Below are positions 7,353-14,894 of a stretch of DNA of 37,261 nucleotides, in pieces. The stretch is taken from the IMG/VR virus record IMGVR_UViG_3300042350_000389, positions 1 to 37,261 of that record; one strand, given 5' to 3'. The stretch comes from a virus. Both the position numbers and the translations under genes were made by a program. Position 1 is the first letter of the stretch; every line of letters starts with the position of its first letter. The notes beneath the pieces were generated by a model. That model did no database searches and was not told the DNA's origin. It was given only the letters and a program-made list of their open reading frames with translations.

Positions 7353-7368
7353 CCCATGACTCAGTGGG
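7353..7368 (+). promoter_or_regulatory. conserved leader hairpin, second copy
   Basis: CCCAT (7353-7357) pairs with GTGGG (7364-7368) around GACTCA. The 16 bases differ at two positions from 1654-1669, and the flank (GTGGG, then TNNTATTT) also matches. One change keeps pairing through a T-G wobble. It lies between the terminator and the ribosome site of the next gene. Confidence 0.4.
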
Positions 7369-7405
7369 ATGCTATTTTGAAACCAGTTATTAAAAGGAGA
7401 AAGTC

Positions 7406-7819
7406 ATGCTGACTGGAGTGGAGATTCTGCTAGAAAGAATGAAGACCAACCCCGAAGAATTTATTGAGGGAGGGTACTCAAAGTGGTCAAGTGTAATGAG
7501 CAGTGGATGGGATATCTTTACTGAAGAGGAGCGCACTGCGGTGCAGGAGGCGTTGATACAAGCCAAGCGCGATCACTTTAATGGCGAGGTCATGCGCGTG
7601 CTGACAGGTCATGTGGATTCGATAACATATCAGGAGGTGATGAGGCTTGATTCGAGTGGAAACCTTAGTGTAGGAACATCACCTAGTATCCTCACCCCTG
7701 ATGCCCTGCATAAACAAGTTAAAGACGCTCTCGAAAAGCAGTTCAATGAAGCCTACGCTAGAAAAGATAAACAGGTGATGAAGACCGCAACAAAATTAAA
7801 AGATGCGATGAGAAAATAA
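7406..7819 (+). CDS. hypothetical phage protein, 137 residues
   Basis: Unrecognised, mostly helical and charged protein (MLTGVEILLERMKTNPEEF onward). The C-terminal third is a likely amphipathic helix or short coiled coil (ALEKQFNEAYARKDKQVM). A strong AAAAGGAGAAAG site precedes the ATG. It is the first gene after the terminator at 7301 and starts the polymerase transcription unit. Its TAA overlaps the next ATG (TAATG). Confidence 0.72.
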   Translation: MLTGVEILLERMKTNPEEFIEGGYSKWSSVMSSGWDIFTEEERTAVQEALIQAKRDHFNGEVMRVLTGHVDSITYQEVMRLDSSGNLSVGTSPSILTPDALHKQVKDALEKQFNEAYARKDKQVMKTATKLKDAMRK

Positions 7820-8013
7820 TGCCTAGACCAAAACCCCCCGCGCCCCTAAAGCCTAGGTTCATACGCTTATCTGATAAGCAGTTCATGGTATTCCAACAGC
7901 TTGGCGGTGCTGATTGGTTTCGTGGACTACTTGATAAGAAAGCGCCCATGCCTAACAAATACTACGAGAATATACTGAAGGAAGCAAATGTCGCTGATCA
8001 CAATCGACTTTGA
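7819..8013 (+). CDS. small conserved phage protein upstream of DNA polymerase
   Basis: A 64-residue basic protein. It has a Pro/Lys-rich head (MPRPKPPAPLKPRFIRL) and a helical core (SDKQFMVFQQLGGADWFRGLL). Short proteins with an RFIRLSD-type core are common in phage early regions and may bind DNA, but the function is not known. The start overlaps the previous stop by one base, and its end overlaps the polymerase gene by 26 bases, so the three are coupled. Confidence 0.68.
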   Translation: MPRPKPPAPLKPRFIRLSDKQFMVFQQLGGADWFRGLLDKKAPMPNKYYENILKEANVADHNRL

Positions 8014-9880
8014 GACCTACTACGATGGCAAGATCAAGCTAGGCTTCAAGCATCAAACAACTGAGGAATACATACGCGACAAGCGTTTTGAAGTTATCGG
8101 TGTGGGCGTGAAGGTAGACGAGCAACCAACTGTCTGGGTATCAGGCGGTAAGGATAAGCTAAAAGAATTCTTAGCGTCGTTTGATTGGGGCAGCAGCGCG
8201 CTTCTGTGCCACAACACCATGTTCGATGGAGCTATTCTTAGCTGGCTCTATGGCATAACACCAGCGTTCATGTTCGACACTCTATGTATGGCGCGCGCGG
8301 TTCATGGCGTTGAGGCAGGTGGTTCACTTAAGGCGTTGGCTGAACGCTACGAGATCGGTGTCAAGGGCGAGGAAGTGATTGCCGCTGAAGGCAAGGCGCG
8401 CCTCGACTTCACTAGAGAAGAACTTGAGCGATACGGAGAGTATTGCAAGAACGACGTTGACCTAACTCTCAAGCTATTCAAAATATTGTCGAGCGAGTTT
8501 CCTGAGAACGAGATGAAGCTGATCGACATGACTCTGCGGATGTTCACGCACCCAGTGTTCTTTGTTGATGATGCGCTACTGCAAGAGCGCTACGATGAAC
8601 TCAAGGATGAGAAAGAGCAACTGCTTGAGAGCTTGATGGAGAAACTCAATTGCGAAACTGCTGAAGCTGTGCGTAAACGACTAGCCAGTAATAAACAATT
8701 TGCTGAAGTGTTAGTCGAGCGCGCGGTTGAAGTACCCATGAAAGAAAGCAAAACAACAGGAAAGGAAACCTATGCACTTGCTAAAAATGATGAGGGATTT
8801 CTTAAACTCACTGAGCATGACGACCCCTTCATACAACAACTGTGCGCAGTACGACTCGGAACCAAATCCACAATCGAGGAGTCAAGGATTGAGAGATTCA
8901 TTGACGTCGGAAAAAGAAATAAAGGCAGGCTTCCTATTCCCCTTAAATACTACGGAGCGCATACAGGGCGTTGGGCAGGCAGTGATAAAGTTAACTTCCA
9001 AAACCTTCCTAGCCGAGACAAGAAGAAAAAGGCTCTCAAGAACGCGGTGGTCGCGCCCGATGACCACATCGTTATCAACTGCGACTCGTCTCAAATCGAG
9101 GCGCGTGTCCTCGTCTGGTTGGCAGGGCAGGATGATGTGGTCGAGCAGTTTCGCAAGGGAGAGGATGTCTATTCGCTCTTCGCAACCAAGATATATGATC
9201 GCCCAATAAGCAAGGCTGACCCAGTGGAACGCTTCGTAGGTAAGACCTGCATCTTGGGTCTAGGCTATGGGACTGGCAAATTAAAACTTCAACACACGCT
9301 TAAGACAACGCCACCCGGCGCAAACGTTACTGAGGCCGAAGCTGAAGAGTTTGTTAAAACATACCGCGACACCAATGACAAAGTGATTGATCTATGGGGT
9401 GAAGGTGACAAGGTGATCAAAGACCTTGCAGATTGGCCTGATGATTCAAAAACAGGTAAGCCTATCAAGCCATACTATTACGGCAAGCACAAGTGCCTCA
9501 AGATCACGAAGGATGGCGTAGGCCTGCCCAATGGTCTTTCTATCCGATACCCAGATCTAAAGCTGGATACGTCCGAAGCCAAGAGTCAGTATGTTTACAA
9601 GTCGCGCAAAGGTCCCGTGTCACTATGGGGTGGGTCGCTAGTTGAAAACGTAGTCCAAGCCTTGGCGCGAATCATTGTGGGAGAGCAGATGCTCAAGATC
9701 AACGAGCGTTATCGCGTTGCGCTGACTGTCCATGATGCGGCAGTGATCGTGGTTCCCGAAGCCGAGAAGGATGAAGCGCTTGCATATATCGTCGAGTGCA
9801 TGTCTACGCCACCCGATTGGGCTAGTGGTTTACCCGTAACCTGCGAAGCAAAGTACGCACAGACCTATGGAGAGTGTTAA
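7988..9880 (+). CDS. family A DNA polymerase with 3'-5' exonuclease
   Basis: This is the replicative DNA polymerase, 630 residues. The exonuclease domain shows all DEDDy motifs: DFE at 7-9, Asp80 in NTMFD, and YCKND at 152-156. The polymerase domain shows HTGRW near 325, motif A DSSQIEARV with Asp366, motif B R415-K419-Y427 in FVGKTCILGLGYG, and motif C at 582-584. Motif C reads HDA, where most family A enzymes have HDE. The length and order match the stand-alone phage Pol I/T7-type enzymes, without a 5'-3' exonuclease domain. AAGGA lies upstream of the ATG. It probably copies the genome together with the AEP primase-helicase at 15288. Confidence 0.95.
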   Translation: MSLITIDFETYYDGKIKLGFKHQTTEEYIRDKRFEVIGVGVKVDEQPTVWVSGGKDKLKEFLASFDWGSSALLCHNTMFDGAILSWLYGITPAFMFDTLCMARAVHGVEAGGSLKALAERYEIGVKGEEVIAAEGKARLDFTREELERYGEYCKNDVDLTLKLFKILSSEFPENEMKLIDMTLRMFTHPVFFVDDALLQERYDELKDEKEQLLESLMEKLNCETAEAVRKRLASNKQFAEVLVERAVEVPMKESKTTGKETYALAKNDEGFLKLTEHDDPFIQQLCAVRLGTKSTIEESRIERFIDVGKRNKGRLPIPLKYYGAHTGRWAGSDKVNFQNLPSRDKKKKALKNAVVAPDDHIVINCDSSQIEARVLVWLAGQDDVVEQFRKGEDVYSLFATKIYDRPISKADPVERFVGKTCILGLGYGTGKLKLQHTLKTTPPGANVTEAEAEEFVKTYRDTNDKVIDLWGEGDKVIKDLADWPDDSKTGKPIKPYYYGKHKCLKITKDGVGLPNGLSIRYPDLKLDTSEAKSQYVYKSRKGPVSLWGGSLVENVVQALARIIVGEQMLKINERYRVALTVHDAAVIVVPEAEKDEALAYIVECMSTPPDWASGLPVTCEAKYAQTYGEC

Positions 9881-9883
9881 TAT

Positions 9884-9991
9884 ATGTCAAATAGAAATTG
9901 GCCTTTCCCCCCGTTTCCAAACCCCAAGGACAAGAACGACAAGCGAGAGCCGAAGTTCAACCCTGACAACTACGAGGATGCACCGAGATGA
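9884..9991 (+). CDS. 35-residue proline-rich micro-protein
   Basis: A short frame in the gap after the polymerase. The product (MSNRNWPFPPFPNPKDKNDK onward) is Pro/Asn/Lys-rich and probably disordered. Support: GGAGAG nine bases upstream, and an ATGA overlap with the next gene at 9988, the same coupling used throughout this region. Function unknown. Confidence 0.5.
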   Translation: MSNRNWPFPPFPNPKDKNDKREPKFNPDNYEDAPR

Positions 9992-10209
9992 ATGAACCAG
10001 CATTTCCAACAAAAATAAACACAGAACATTTTAGTCACCCGTCAACCATTTACAACACTGGCATGACCTTGCGTGATTACTTTGCGGCTAAGGCTATGCA
10101 TAACTTTGCAGATCAAGTTAGCTCTCAATCTGACCAAGAGTGGTTTGACAAAGTCGCAAAGGGCGCATACCGCATGGCAGACGCAATGCTGAAAGCGAGG
10201 GGAGCATGA
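9988..10209 (+). CDS. small conserved phage protein
   Basis: A 73-residue protein carrying the segment GMTLRDYFAAKAM, which recurs in short phage proteins of unknown function. It ends with a helix (YRMADAMLKARGA). The start overlaps the preceding stop, and its own stop overlaps the next start (ATGA at 10206). It is part of a run of six coupled mini-genes between the polymerase and the Cas4-like nuclease. Confidence 0.68.
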   Translation: MNEPAFPTKINTEHFSHPSTIYNTGMTLRDYFAAKAMHNFADQVSSQSDQEWFDKVAKGAYRMADAMLKARGA

Positions 10210-10334
10210 GTGACGACTTTATTTCTGGTGTTCTATTTGGTATTACTGTAGTAGCTGGCCTTGCATTTATTTTTGGGTTTGTACAAGCATGGTGGAAAGA
10301 TGTAAAGGAGAATCATGACACAAGACGACGATGA
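10206..10334 (+). CDS. 42-residue single-pass membrane protein
   Basis: A short frame with a very good ribosome site (GAGGGGAG) and an ATGA overlap with the previous gene. The product has one hydrophobic segment of about 22 residues (ISGVLFGITVVAGLAFIFGF) followed by a charged tail (KDVKENHDTRRR), so one membrane span with a short soluble end is expected. It overlaps the next gene by 20 bases. Function unknown. Confidence 0.6.
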   Translation: MSDDFISGVLFGITVVAGLAFIFGFVQAWWKDVKENHDTRRR

Positions 10335-10479
10335 CATTCAAGACTACGTTCGCCCTTGGGTGGGTTTGACGGATGAGGAAATTGAAGATTTTGTAAGCGC
10401 ATTATGGCCTGTGGGAGCAGGAGCAGGGAAACTTCTCCGAGCCATTGAAGCCAAGCTGAAGGAAAAGAATCATGGATAA
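10315..10479 (+). CDS. 54-residue acidic phage protein
   Basis: A short frame with a strong AAAGGAG site five bases before the ATG. The product begins MTQDDDDIQDYVRPWVGL and contains GLTDEEIEDF, a short motif seen in many small phage proteins, then a Lys-rich helical end. The neighbouring gene product carries a related GLTKEER, so the two may share a small module. The stop overlaps the next gene by eight bases. Confidence 0.6.
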   Translation: MTQDDDDIQDYVRPWVGLTDEEIEDFVSALWPVGAGAGKLLRAIEAKLKEKNHG

Positions 10480-10696
10480 ACCAATAGCATGGTACGACCC
10501 AAGCAACGGCATGGTAAGTACAGACCAAGACTGCCCTTTGTTTACACCGCTTGGTCAGGTGTGGGGTTTGTATCCAGAGCGCGAGTGGGTTGGTCTGACA
10601 AAAGAAGAACGCCACAAGATCAGCATGGATAACAGACCATACTGCGCAGATATTATGGTGGCACATGAGGAAGAACTTAAACGGAGAAACACATGA
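10472..10696 (+). CDS. small phage protein with GLTKEE motif
   Basis: A 74-residue protein (MDKPIAWYDPSNGMVSTDQD onward) with an N-terminal beta-like part and a WVGLTKEER motif near residue 46, followed by a helix. Phage proteins of this design are common and usually unnamed. AAGGA lies upstream of the ATG. The end overlaps the next start by ATGA. Confidence 0.65.
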   Translation: MDKPIAWYDPSNGMVSTDQDCPLFTPLGQVWGLYPEREWVGLTKEERHKISMDNRPYCADIMVAHEEELKRRNT

Positions 10697-10902
10697 TTCA
10701 CACAGACGAAGACGATGAGTTCGAGCGCATCGCCCATGAAGCTGAGATGAAGAAGGGGCAACCCTACCACTACGACGTCTATGTTTCACCATCACAGCGT
10801 AATACAGTCTTAGAAGAAGTAGCCAAGGAGTTTGACAAGATGAAAGCCCTCGGTGATACAGCGGCAAGTTTTGCCGCGTTTGTACGAGGCATGAAAAAAT
10901 GA
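10693..10902 (+). CDS. hypothetical small acidic phage protein
   Basis: A 69-residue protein with an acidic head (MIHTDEDDEFERIAHEAEM) and a helical C-terminal half (LEEVAKEFDKMKALG). GGAG lies upstream of the ATG. Coupled at both ends by ATGA overlaps, the last with the Cas4-like nuclease gene. Function unknown. Confidence 0.65.
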   Translation: MIHTDEDDEFERIAHEAEMKKGQPYHYDVYVSPSQRNTVLEEVAKEFDKMKALGDTAASFAAFVRGMKK

Positions 10903-11552
10903 ACTTCACATGGTCTTTCTCGTCCCTCAAGGACTACATCAACTGCCCAAAGAAGTACCAAGAGGTCAAGGTACTTAAGCGCTTCCATGTTAAGCCGACC
11001 GCGCAGATGACGTATGGCAATGAGGTACACAAGGCCTGTGAAGATTACGTCGGAGAAGGCAAGCCTCTTGCTAAGAACTATCAGCAGTTCAAACCTGTCC
11101 TTGACACACTCATGGAGATCAAGGGAATTCGTTATCCCGAGCAGAAGATGGCGCTTGACGTCAAGGGTAACGCATGTGCGTATGGCAAAGACTACTGGGT
11201 GCGGGGTATCGTAGACTTGATGATTATTGATGGGGACACAGCGTTTATCATCGACTACAAGACTGGAAGCAACAAGTATCCTGAACCAAAACAGTTAAAG
11301 CTGATGGCACTCATGGCGTTCGCCCACTACCCTGAGATCAACCGAATCAAGGCTGGCTTGCTGTTCATAGTGCATAACAGTTTCTTAACTGAAGAATACA
11401 AACGCGAGGACATCCATAAGTTGTGGGATGCGTTCTATCCTGACTTGAATAGGCTTGACACATCGTATATAAAGGATGTCTGGAATCCCAATCCATCGCC
11501 CCTCTGCGGCTGGTGTCCTGTGGATACCTGCACACATCATAAGGAAAGATAA
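10899..11552 (+). CDS. Cas4/RecB-like PD-(D/E)XK nuclease with probable Fe-S cluster
   Basis: A 217-residue nuclease of the PDDEXK_1 (Cas4/AddB/RecB-like) group. The active-site pattern is His44 in GNEVHKA, Asp106 in GIVDLM, Asp119-x-Lys121 in IIDYKTG, and a Gln near 132 in KQLKLMAL. Four cysteines, Cys16 (NCPKKY) and Cys203, Cys206 and Cys211 (CGWCPVDTC), are spaced like the Fe-S cluster ligands of Cas4 and AddB. Known relatives resect DNA ends. In this replication cluster it probably serves recombination or genome processing. There is no cas gene or CRISPR array nearby, so it is not evidence for CRISPR adaptation. Confidence 0.88.
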   Translation: MNFTWSFSSLKDYINCPKKYQEVKVLKRFHVKPTAQMTYGNEVHKACEDYVGEGKPLAKNYQQFKPVLDTLMEIKGIRYPEQKMALDVKGNACAYGKDYWVRGIVDLMIIDGDTAFIIDYKTGSNKYPEPKQLKLMALMAFAHYPEINRIKAGLLFIVHNSFLTEEYKREDIHKLWDAFYPDLNRLDTSYIKDVWNPNPSPLCGWCPVDTCTHHKER

Positions 11553-11863
11553 TGGCTTACGTTAACAAACCCCGCCCTTACAAGAAAGAATATCAGCAAG
11601 AGAAAGCCCGTGGTGAACATGAGCGTCGCATGGAGCGGCAGCGTGGTCGTCGTGCAATCGACAAGACAGGCACTGATGCCAACGGCAACGGCAAAGCTGA
11701 TAAGCGTGAAGGTAAGGATGTATCCCACGTTAAAGCCCTTGATAAAGGTGGCTCTAACAAACATGGACTGCGTATTCAAAGCGCGGCAAAGAATCGTTCG
11801 TTCCGTCGTGACTCTCAAGGAAACTTGGTGTCAGAGACTAGTAAGAAGGAACGTAAGAAATAA
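11552..11863 (+). CDS. basic HNH-like protein lacking zinc cysteines
   Basis: A very basic 103-residue protein (many Lys/Arg, few hydrophobic residues). The segment DVSHVKALDKGGSN followed by LRIQSAAKNRS, at about residues 55-85, resembles the central part of HNH endonucleases. The usual CxxC zinc pairs are absent, as in the smaller phage relatives. It could nick DNA or only bind it. AAGGAAAG precedes the ATG, which overlaps the previous stop (TAATG). The gene ends at the structured intergenic region. Confidence 0.6.
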   Translation: MAYVNKPRPYKKEYQQEKARGEHERRMERQRGRRAIDKTGTDANGNGKADKREGKDVSHVKALDKGGSNKHGLRIQSAAKNRSFRRDSQGNLVSETSKKERKK

Positions 11864-12037
11864 TCATTGCTGTTAGGCATGAGTGAGCAATGTTGAAGGG
11901 GTCGTTGATGTTGCAGTTGCTCTCCCCTTTTTAACCATGTCAGTCAAGCGGTGATCTGATTTCCTCTCCTTTGGGCCACGACAGGCTTGACCGACTAGCC
12001 CCCGTAAGGGGCCACGTTTAACATAGTAAGGAACAGT
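11864..12037 (+). ncRNA. structured intergenic region, possible RNA element
   Basis: The largest gap in the window, 174 bases, with no convincing reading frame. It holds several inverted repeats: AAGGGG (11896-11901) with CCCCTT (11924-11929) followed by T, which could be a terminator with a long loop; GTCAAGC (11943-11949) with GCTTGAC (11985-11991); and CCCC (12000-12003) with GGGG (12008-12011) closed by a GTAA (GNRA-type) tetraloop. GGGCCACG occurs twice, at 11973 and 12009. It lies directly upstream of the helicase ribosome site. It may be a terminator plus leader, or a small RNA; no known family is recognised. Confidence 0.4.
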
Positions 12038-13594
12038 ATGAATGTAGTAGATGACACGGTTGTCCGAATGACAATCCCGTCTAGCGACTTGCAATTTCTC
12101 TTGGGACACATAGAGCGATGCGAAGTGCTCAAAGACGATGGCACGAATGCAGAGGTCGTAGTTTATTGGGGCGTCCCCGAGATGCAACGCCTAGTCCGTG
12201 TGTACGGAGATGCTCCTAACCCAATGCTCAAAGAATACGAATGGCCTGGGATGTTTCAGCCGTTCGCTCACCAAAAAGTTACAGCATCGTTCCTATCCCT
12301 ACGAGACCGCTGTTTCTGTTTCAATGAAGCTGGTACTGGAAAAACATCCAGTGTTATCTGGGCGGCTGACTATCTCATGCAGTTGGGGCTAGTCAAACGA
12401 GTCCTAGTCGTATGCCCACTATCCATCATGTACTCCGCTTGGCAGGCTGATATCTTTAAAACCGCCATGCACAGAACGGTCGGCGTGGCCTATGGTACGG
12501 CAGACAAGCGCAAGAAGATCATTAAAGGAGAGTACGAATTTGTAGTCATCAACTTCGATGGCGTGAACATTGTTCAAGAAGAAATTAGTAAAGTAGGGTT
12601 TGACCTAATTGTTATTGATGAAGCCAACGCATATAAAACAGTATCTACAAAACGTTGGAAGACCTTGGCTAAACTGATCACCCCCTCGACCCGCCTCTGG
12701 ATGATGACAGGCACACCTGCCTCACAGTCTCCACTGGATGCGTTTGGCTTGGCAAAGCTAGTCAACCCTGCTGGCGTACCCAAGTACTTCACGGCTTGGC
12801 GCGACAAGGTAATGCAACCAATTAGCAAGTTCAAGTGGATCCCCCGCGCTATATCTCAGCAAGCGGTGTACGAGGCGCTTCAGCCAGCGATTCGGTTCGA
12901 GAAGGCAGACTGCCTTGACCTGCCTGAGTTGGTGTACCAGACCCGTGAAGTGCCGCTGACCCCCCAGGTGAATAGATATTACCGTGAGTTAAAGAATCAA
13001 CTGCTGATAGAAGCAGCGGGTGAACAGATCAGCGCTGTCAATGCGGCAGCCAAGCTGAGCAAGTTGTTGCAGTTATCGGGTGGAGTAATCTATACCGATG
13101 ACAAGGAGGTGGTGGAGTTTGACGTGTCACCACGCCTGAATGCACTGATGGAGGTGTTAGACGAGACCAAGCACAAGGTAATCGTGTTTGTACCGTTTCG
13201 GCACACCATCGAATTAGTCGCACGTCATTTAAGTTCACAAGGAGTAGCCAATGAAGTTATCAATGGGGATGTACCCGCAAGGGAGCGGTCTGAGATCATC
13301 AACCGATTCCAAACGCAAACTGACCCGCGAGTTCTAGTCATTCAACCACAATCTGCATCGCATGGCGTCACGCTAACTGCCGCAGACACTGTTGTGTTTT
13401 GGTCTCCCGTTATGAGCGTCGAGACATACCTGCAGTGCATTGCCCGTATCGACCGAGTCGGTCAGGTAAACAGCATGACAGTTGTTCACCTGCAAGGCTC
13501 TGAAGCTGAACGCAAGGTCTATCAGATGTTGCAAGGCAAGGTGGATACGCATGAGAGTTTGGTTGATCTGTACAAACAGGAGTTAGGAATATGA
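12038..13594 (+). CDS. SNF2-type superfamily 2 helicase
   Basis: A 518-residue SF2 ATPase with the SNF2 motif set. A Gln in FAHQK lies near residue 79, Walker A is EAGTGKT at 97-103, motif II is DEAN at 194-197, motif III is TGTP at 224-227, a second RecA domain starts near VIVFVPF at 381, and motif VI is RIDRVGQ at 470-476. Phage members are thought to act as DNA translocases or branch-migrating helicases in replication and recombination. AAGGA lies upstream of the ATG. The stop overlaps the next start (ATGA), and the gene lies between recombination nucleases and the primase. Confidence 0.93.
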   Translation: MNVVDDTVVRMTIPSSDLQFLLGHIERCEVLKDDGTNAEVVVYWGVPEMQRLVRVYGDAPNPMLKEYEWPGMFQPFAHQKVTASFLSLRDRCFCFNEAGTGKTSSVIWAADYLMQLGLVKRVLVVCPLSIMYSAWQADIFKTAMHRTVGVAYGTADKRKKIIKGEYEFVVINFDGVNIVQEEISKVGFDLIVIDEANAYKTVSTKRWKTLAKLITPSTRLWMMTGTPASQSPLDAFGLAKLVNPAGVPKYFTAWRDKVMQPISKFKWIPRAISQQAVYEALQPAIRFEKADCLDLPELVYQTREVPLTPQVNRYYRELKNQLLIEAAGEQISAVNAAAKLSKLLQLSGGVIYTDDKEVVEFDVSPRLNALMEVLDETKHKVIVFVPFRHTIELVARHLSSQGVANEVINGDVPARERSEIINRFQTQTDPRVLVIQPQSASHGVTLTAADTVVFWSPVMSVETYLQCIARIDRVGQVNSMTVVHLQGSEAERKVYQMLQGKVDTHESLVDLYKQELGI

Positions 13595-14001
13595 GTGAAA
13601 CTACTGAGTTAAAACTTGATGATTTAGTCAATGTATACTTGACAATAAGGAATGAGCGTGAGAAACTCAAAGCGAGTTGGGAAGTAAAAGATGGTGAGCT
13701 AGAGCAGGAGATGAAAGTGCTAGAGCAATCCATGCTGACAGTGTGCAACGATACCAACGCAAGTAGTATCCGCACCGAGAGCGGCACAGTGATTCGGACT
13801 CTCAAGGAACGATTCACTACAAACGACTGGGACAACTTTAAAAAGTTTGTTCTAGACAACGAGGCGATTGACTTGCTGGAGCGTCGTATCCATCAGGGCA
13901 ATTTCAAAGAGTTCATGGCTGAGCATCAAGGAGAAGGTCTCCCGCCCGGCGTGAATGTGATGAGGGAGTTCACGATTGTCGTGCGCAAACCCTCTAATTA
14001 A
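13591..14001 (+). CDS. hypothetical replication-region protein
   Basis: A 136-residue protein with an N-terminal coiled-coil-like helix (YLTIRNEREKLKASWEVKD) and a C-terminal alpha/beta part containing ERRIHQGNFKEFM and LPPGVNVMREF. Relatives with this helix-plus-LLERR-plus-PPGV pattern are common next to phage recombination or SSB genes, but I cannot name the function. Coupled to the helicase gene by ATGA, so the two are probably made together. Confidence 0.7.
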   Translation: MSETTELKLDDLVNVYLTIRNEREKLKASWEVKDGELEQEMKVLEQSMLTVCNDTNASSIRTESGTVIRTLKERFTTNDWDNFKKFVLDNEAIDLLERRIHQGNFKEFMAEHQGEGLPPGVNVMREFTIVVRKPSN

Positions 14002-14027
14002 GTTCAATTTAGTAACAGGAAAATATC

Positions 14028-14885
14028 ATGAGTAACGATCTCGCAACAATGTTCAGCGGTGCATTAACCCCTATCGCTGGTTTGGATGAAGACACACTTG
14101 CCGTAGCAGGTGGTGCTCGTCAGGGGAGCAAACGAATCTCTATCAAAGGCGGTGTATTCCGCAAGTATTCTGGCGGCAAGGAAATTGGCGCTATTGAAGA
14201 CCGTCACATGAATGTGATCTTTGTCAAGATGGCTCACAAAGCCTCTCGCATGTTCTACGACGCAACGTACCAAGAAGGTCAAAAGGTCAGCCCAGTGTGC
14301 TGGTCTACTGACTCAGACAAGCCCGACGCAGATGTCAAGACTCCCTGCGCTACAACCTGCCTCGACTGCCCCAAGTCCGTCAAGGGTTCGGGTCAAGGCG
14401 GTACAGGTACAGCTTGCCGCTTGTCATGGCGCACAGCCGTGGTGTTGCCTAACGACCCATCAGGCGATGTGATGCAGTTGGTGTTGCCTGCTACTTCAGC
14501 GTTCGGCAAGGAAGACAATGGTCGCTGGCCTTTCCGCCCATACATCCAGCATTTGGCGTCGCACAACGTAAGCGCTGGCCGGGTAATCACTAGGATGGCC
14601 TTCGATACAAAATCTCCTACGCCAAAGGTTGTGTTCTCTCCCGCCGGCAAGGTTCCTGATGAAGACTTGTTGGCAATTGCCGCTCAAGCCAAGAGCCCAG
14701 CCGCTGAAGCCGCTATCAAGATGAACGTGTTCCAAGCTGATAGCACAGGTGAAGTTGAAGTGCCTAGCCACCGCAACGAAGTCGTAGAAGACGAAGCGCC
14801 TCCCGTCAAGGTTGAATCTAAAAAAGCCGCCACTACTGATGAGAAAGACATCTCTGACGTAGTAAAGAAGTGGTCTAAGAAATAA
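14028..14885 (+). CDS. zinc-ribbon protein, candidate ssDNA-binding protein
   Basis: A 285-residue protein of a phage family I cannot name. A cysteine cluster, Cys107-x3-Cys111-x2-Cys114 and Cys130, looks like a zinc ribbon, with a further Cys91. The central part is beta-rich with basic and aromatic residues (WPFRPYIQHLASHNV). The C-terminal 50 residues are disordered and acidic before a basic end (VVKKWSKK). Its position between helicase and primase and the disordered charged tail suggest a single-stranded-DNA-binding role like T4 gp32 or T7 gp2.5, but no diagnostic motif proves it. CAGGAAAA lies upstream. Confidence 0.55.
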   Translation: MSNDLATMFSGALTPIAGLDEDTLAVAGGARQGSKRISIKGGVFRKYSGGKEIGAIEDRHMNVIFVKMAHKASRMFYDATYQEGQKVSPVCWSTDSDKPDADVKTPCATTCLDCPKSVKGSGQGGTGTACRLSWRTAVVLPNDPSGDVMQLVLPATSAFGKEDNGRWPFRPYIQHLASHNVSAGRVITRMAFDTKSPTPKVVFSPAGKVPDEDLLAIAAQAKSPAAEAAIKMNVFQADSTGEVEVPSHRNEVVEDEAPPVKVESKKAATTDEKDISDVVKKWSKK

Positions 14886-14894
14886 GGAATAGGG

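Noticed and set aside
7336-7378. Promoter upstream of 7406 (extended -10 TGCTATTTT)
   Set aside because: No -35-like sequence at proper spacing, and the same bases are part of the repeated hairpin flank.
10313-10930. 205-codon open frame on the - strand
   Set aside because: It is antisense to several short + strand genes that each have ribosome sites and coupled overlaps, and its product (Cys/His/Leu-rich) looks like a shadow frame.
10899-11552. CRISPR adaptation role for the Cas4-like nuclease
   Set aside because: No repeat-spacer array and no other cas gene in the window; phage recombination nucleases share this fold.
11873-12187. 104-codon - strand frame over the intergenic gap
   Set aside because: It crosses the helicase start antisense and has no ribosome site; the gap is better explained by RNA structure.
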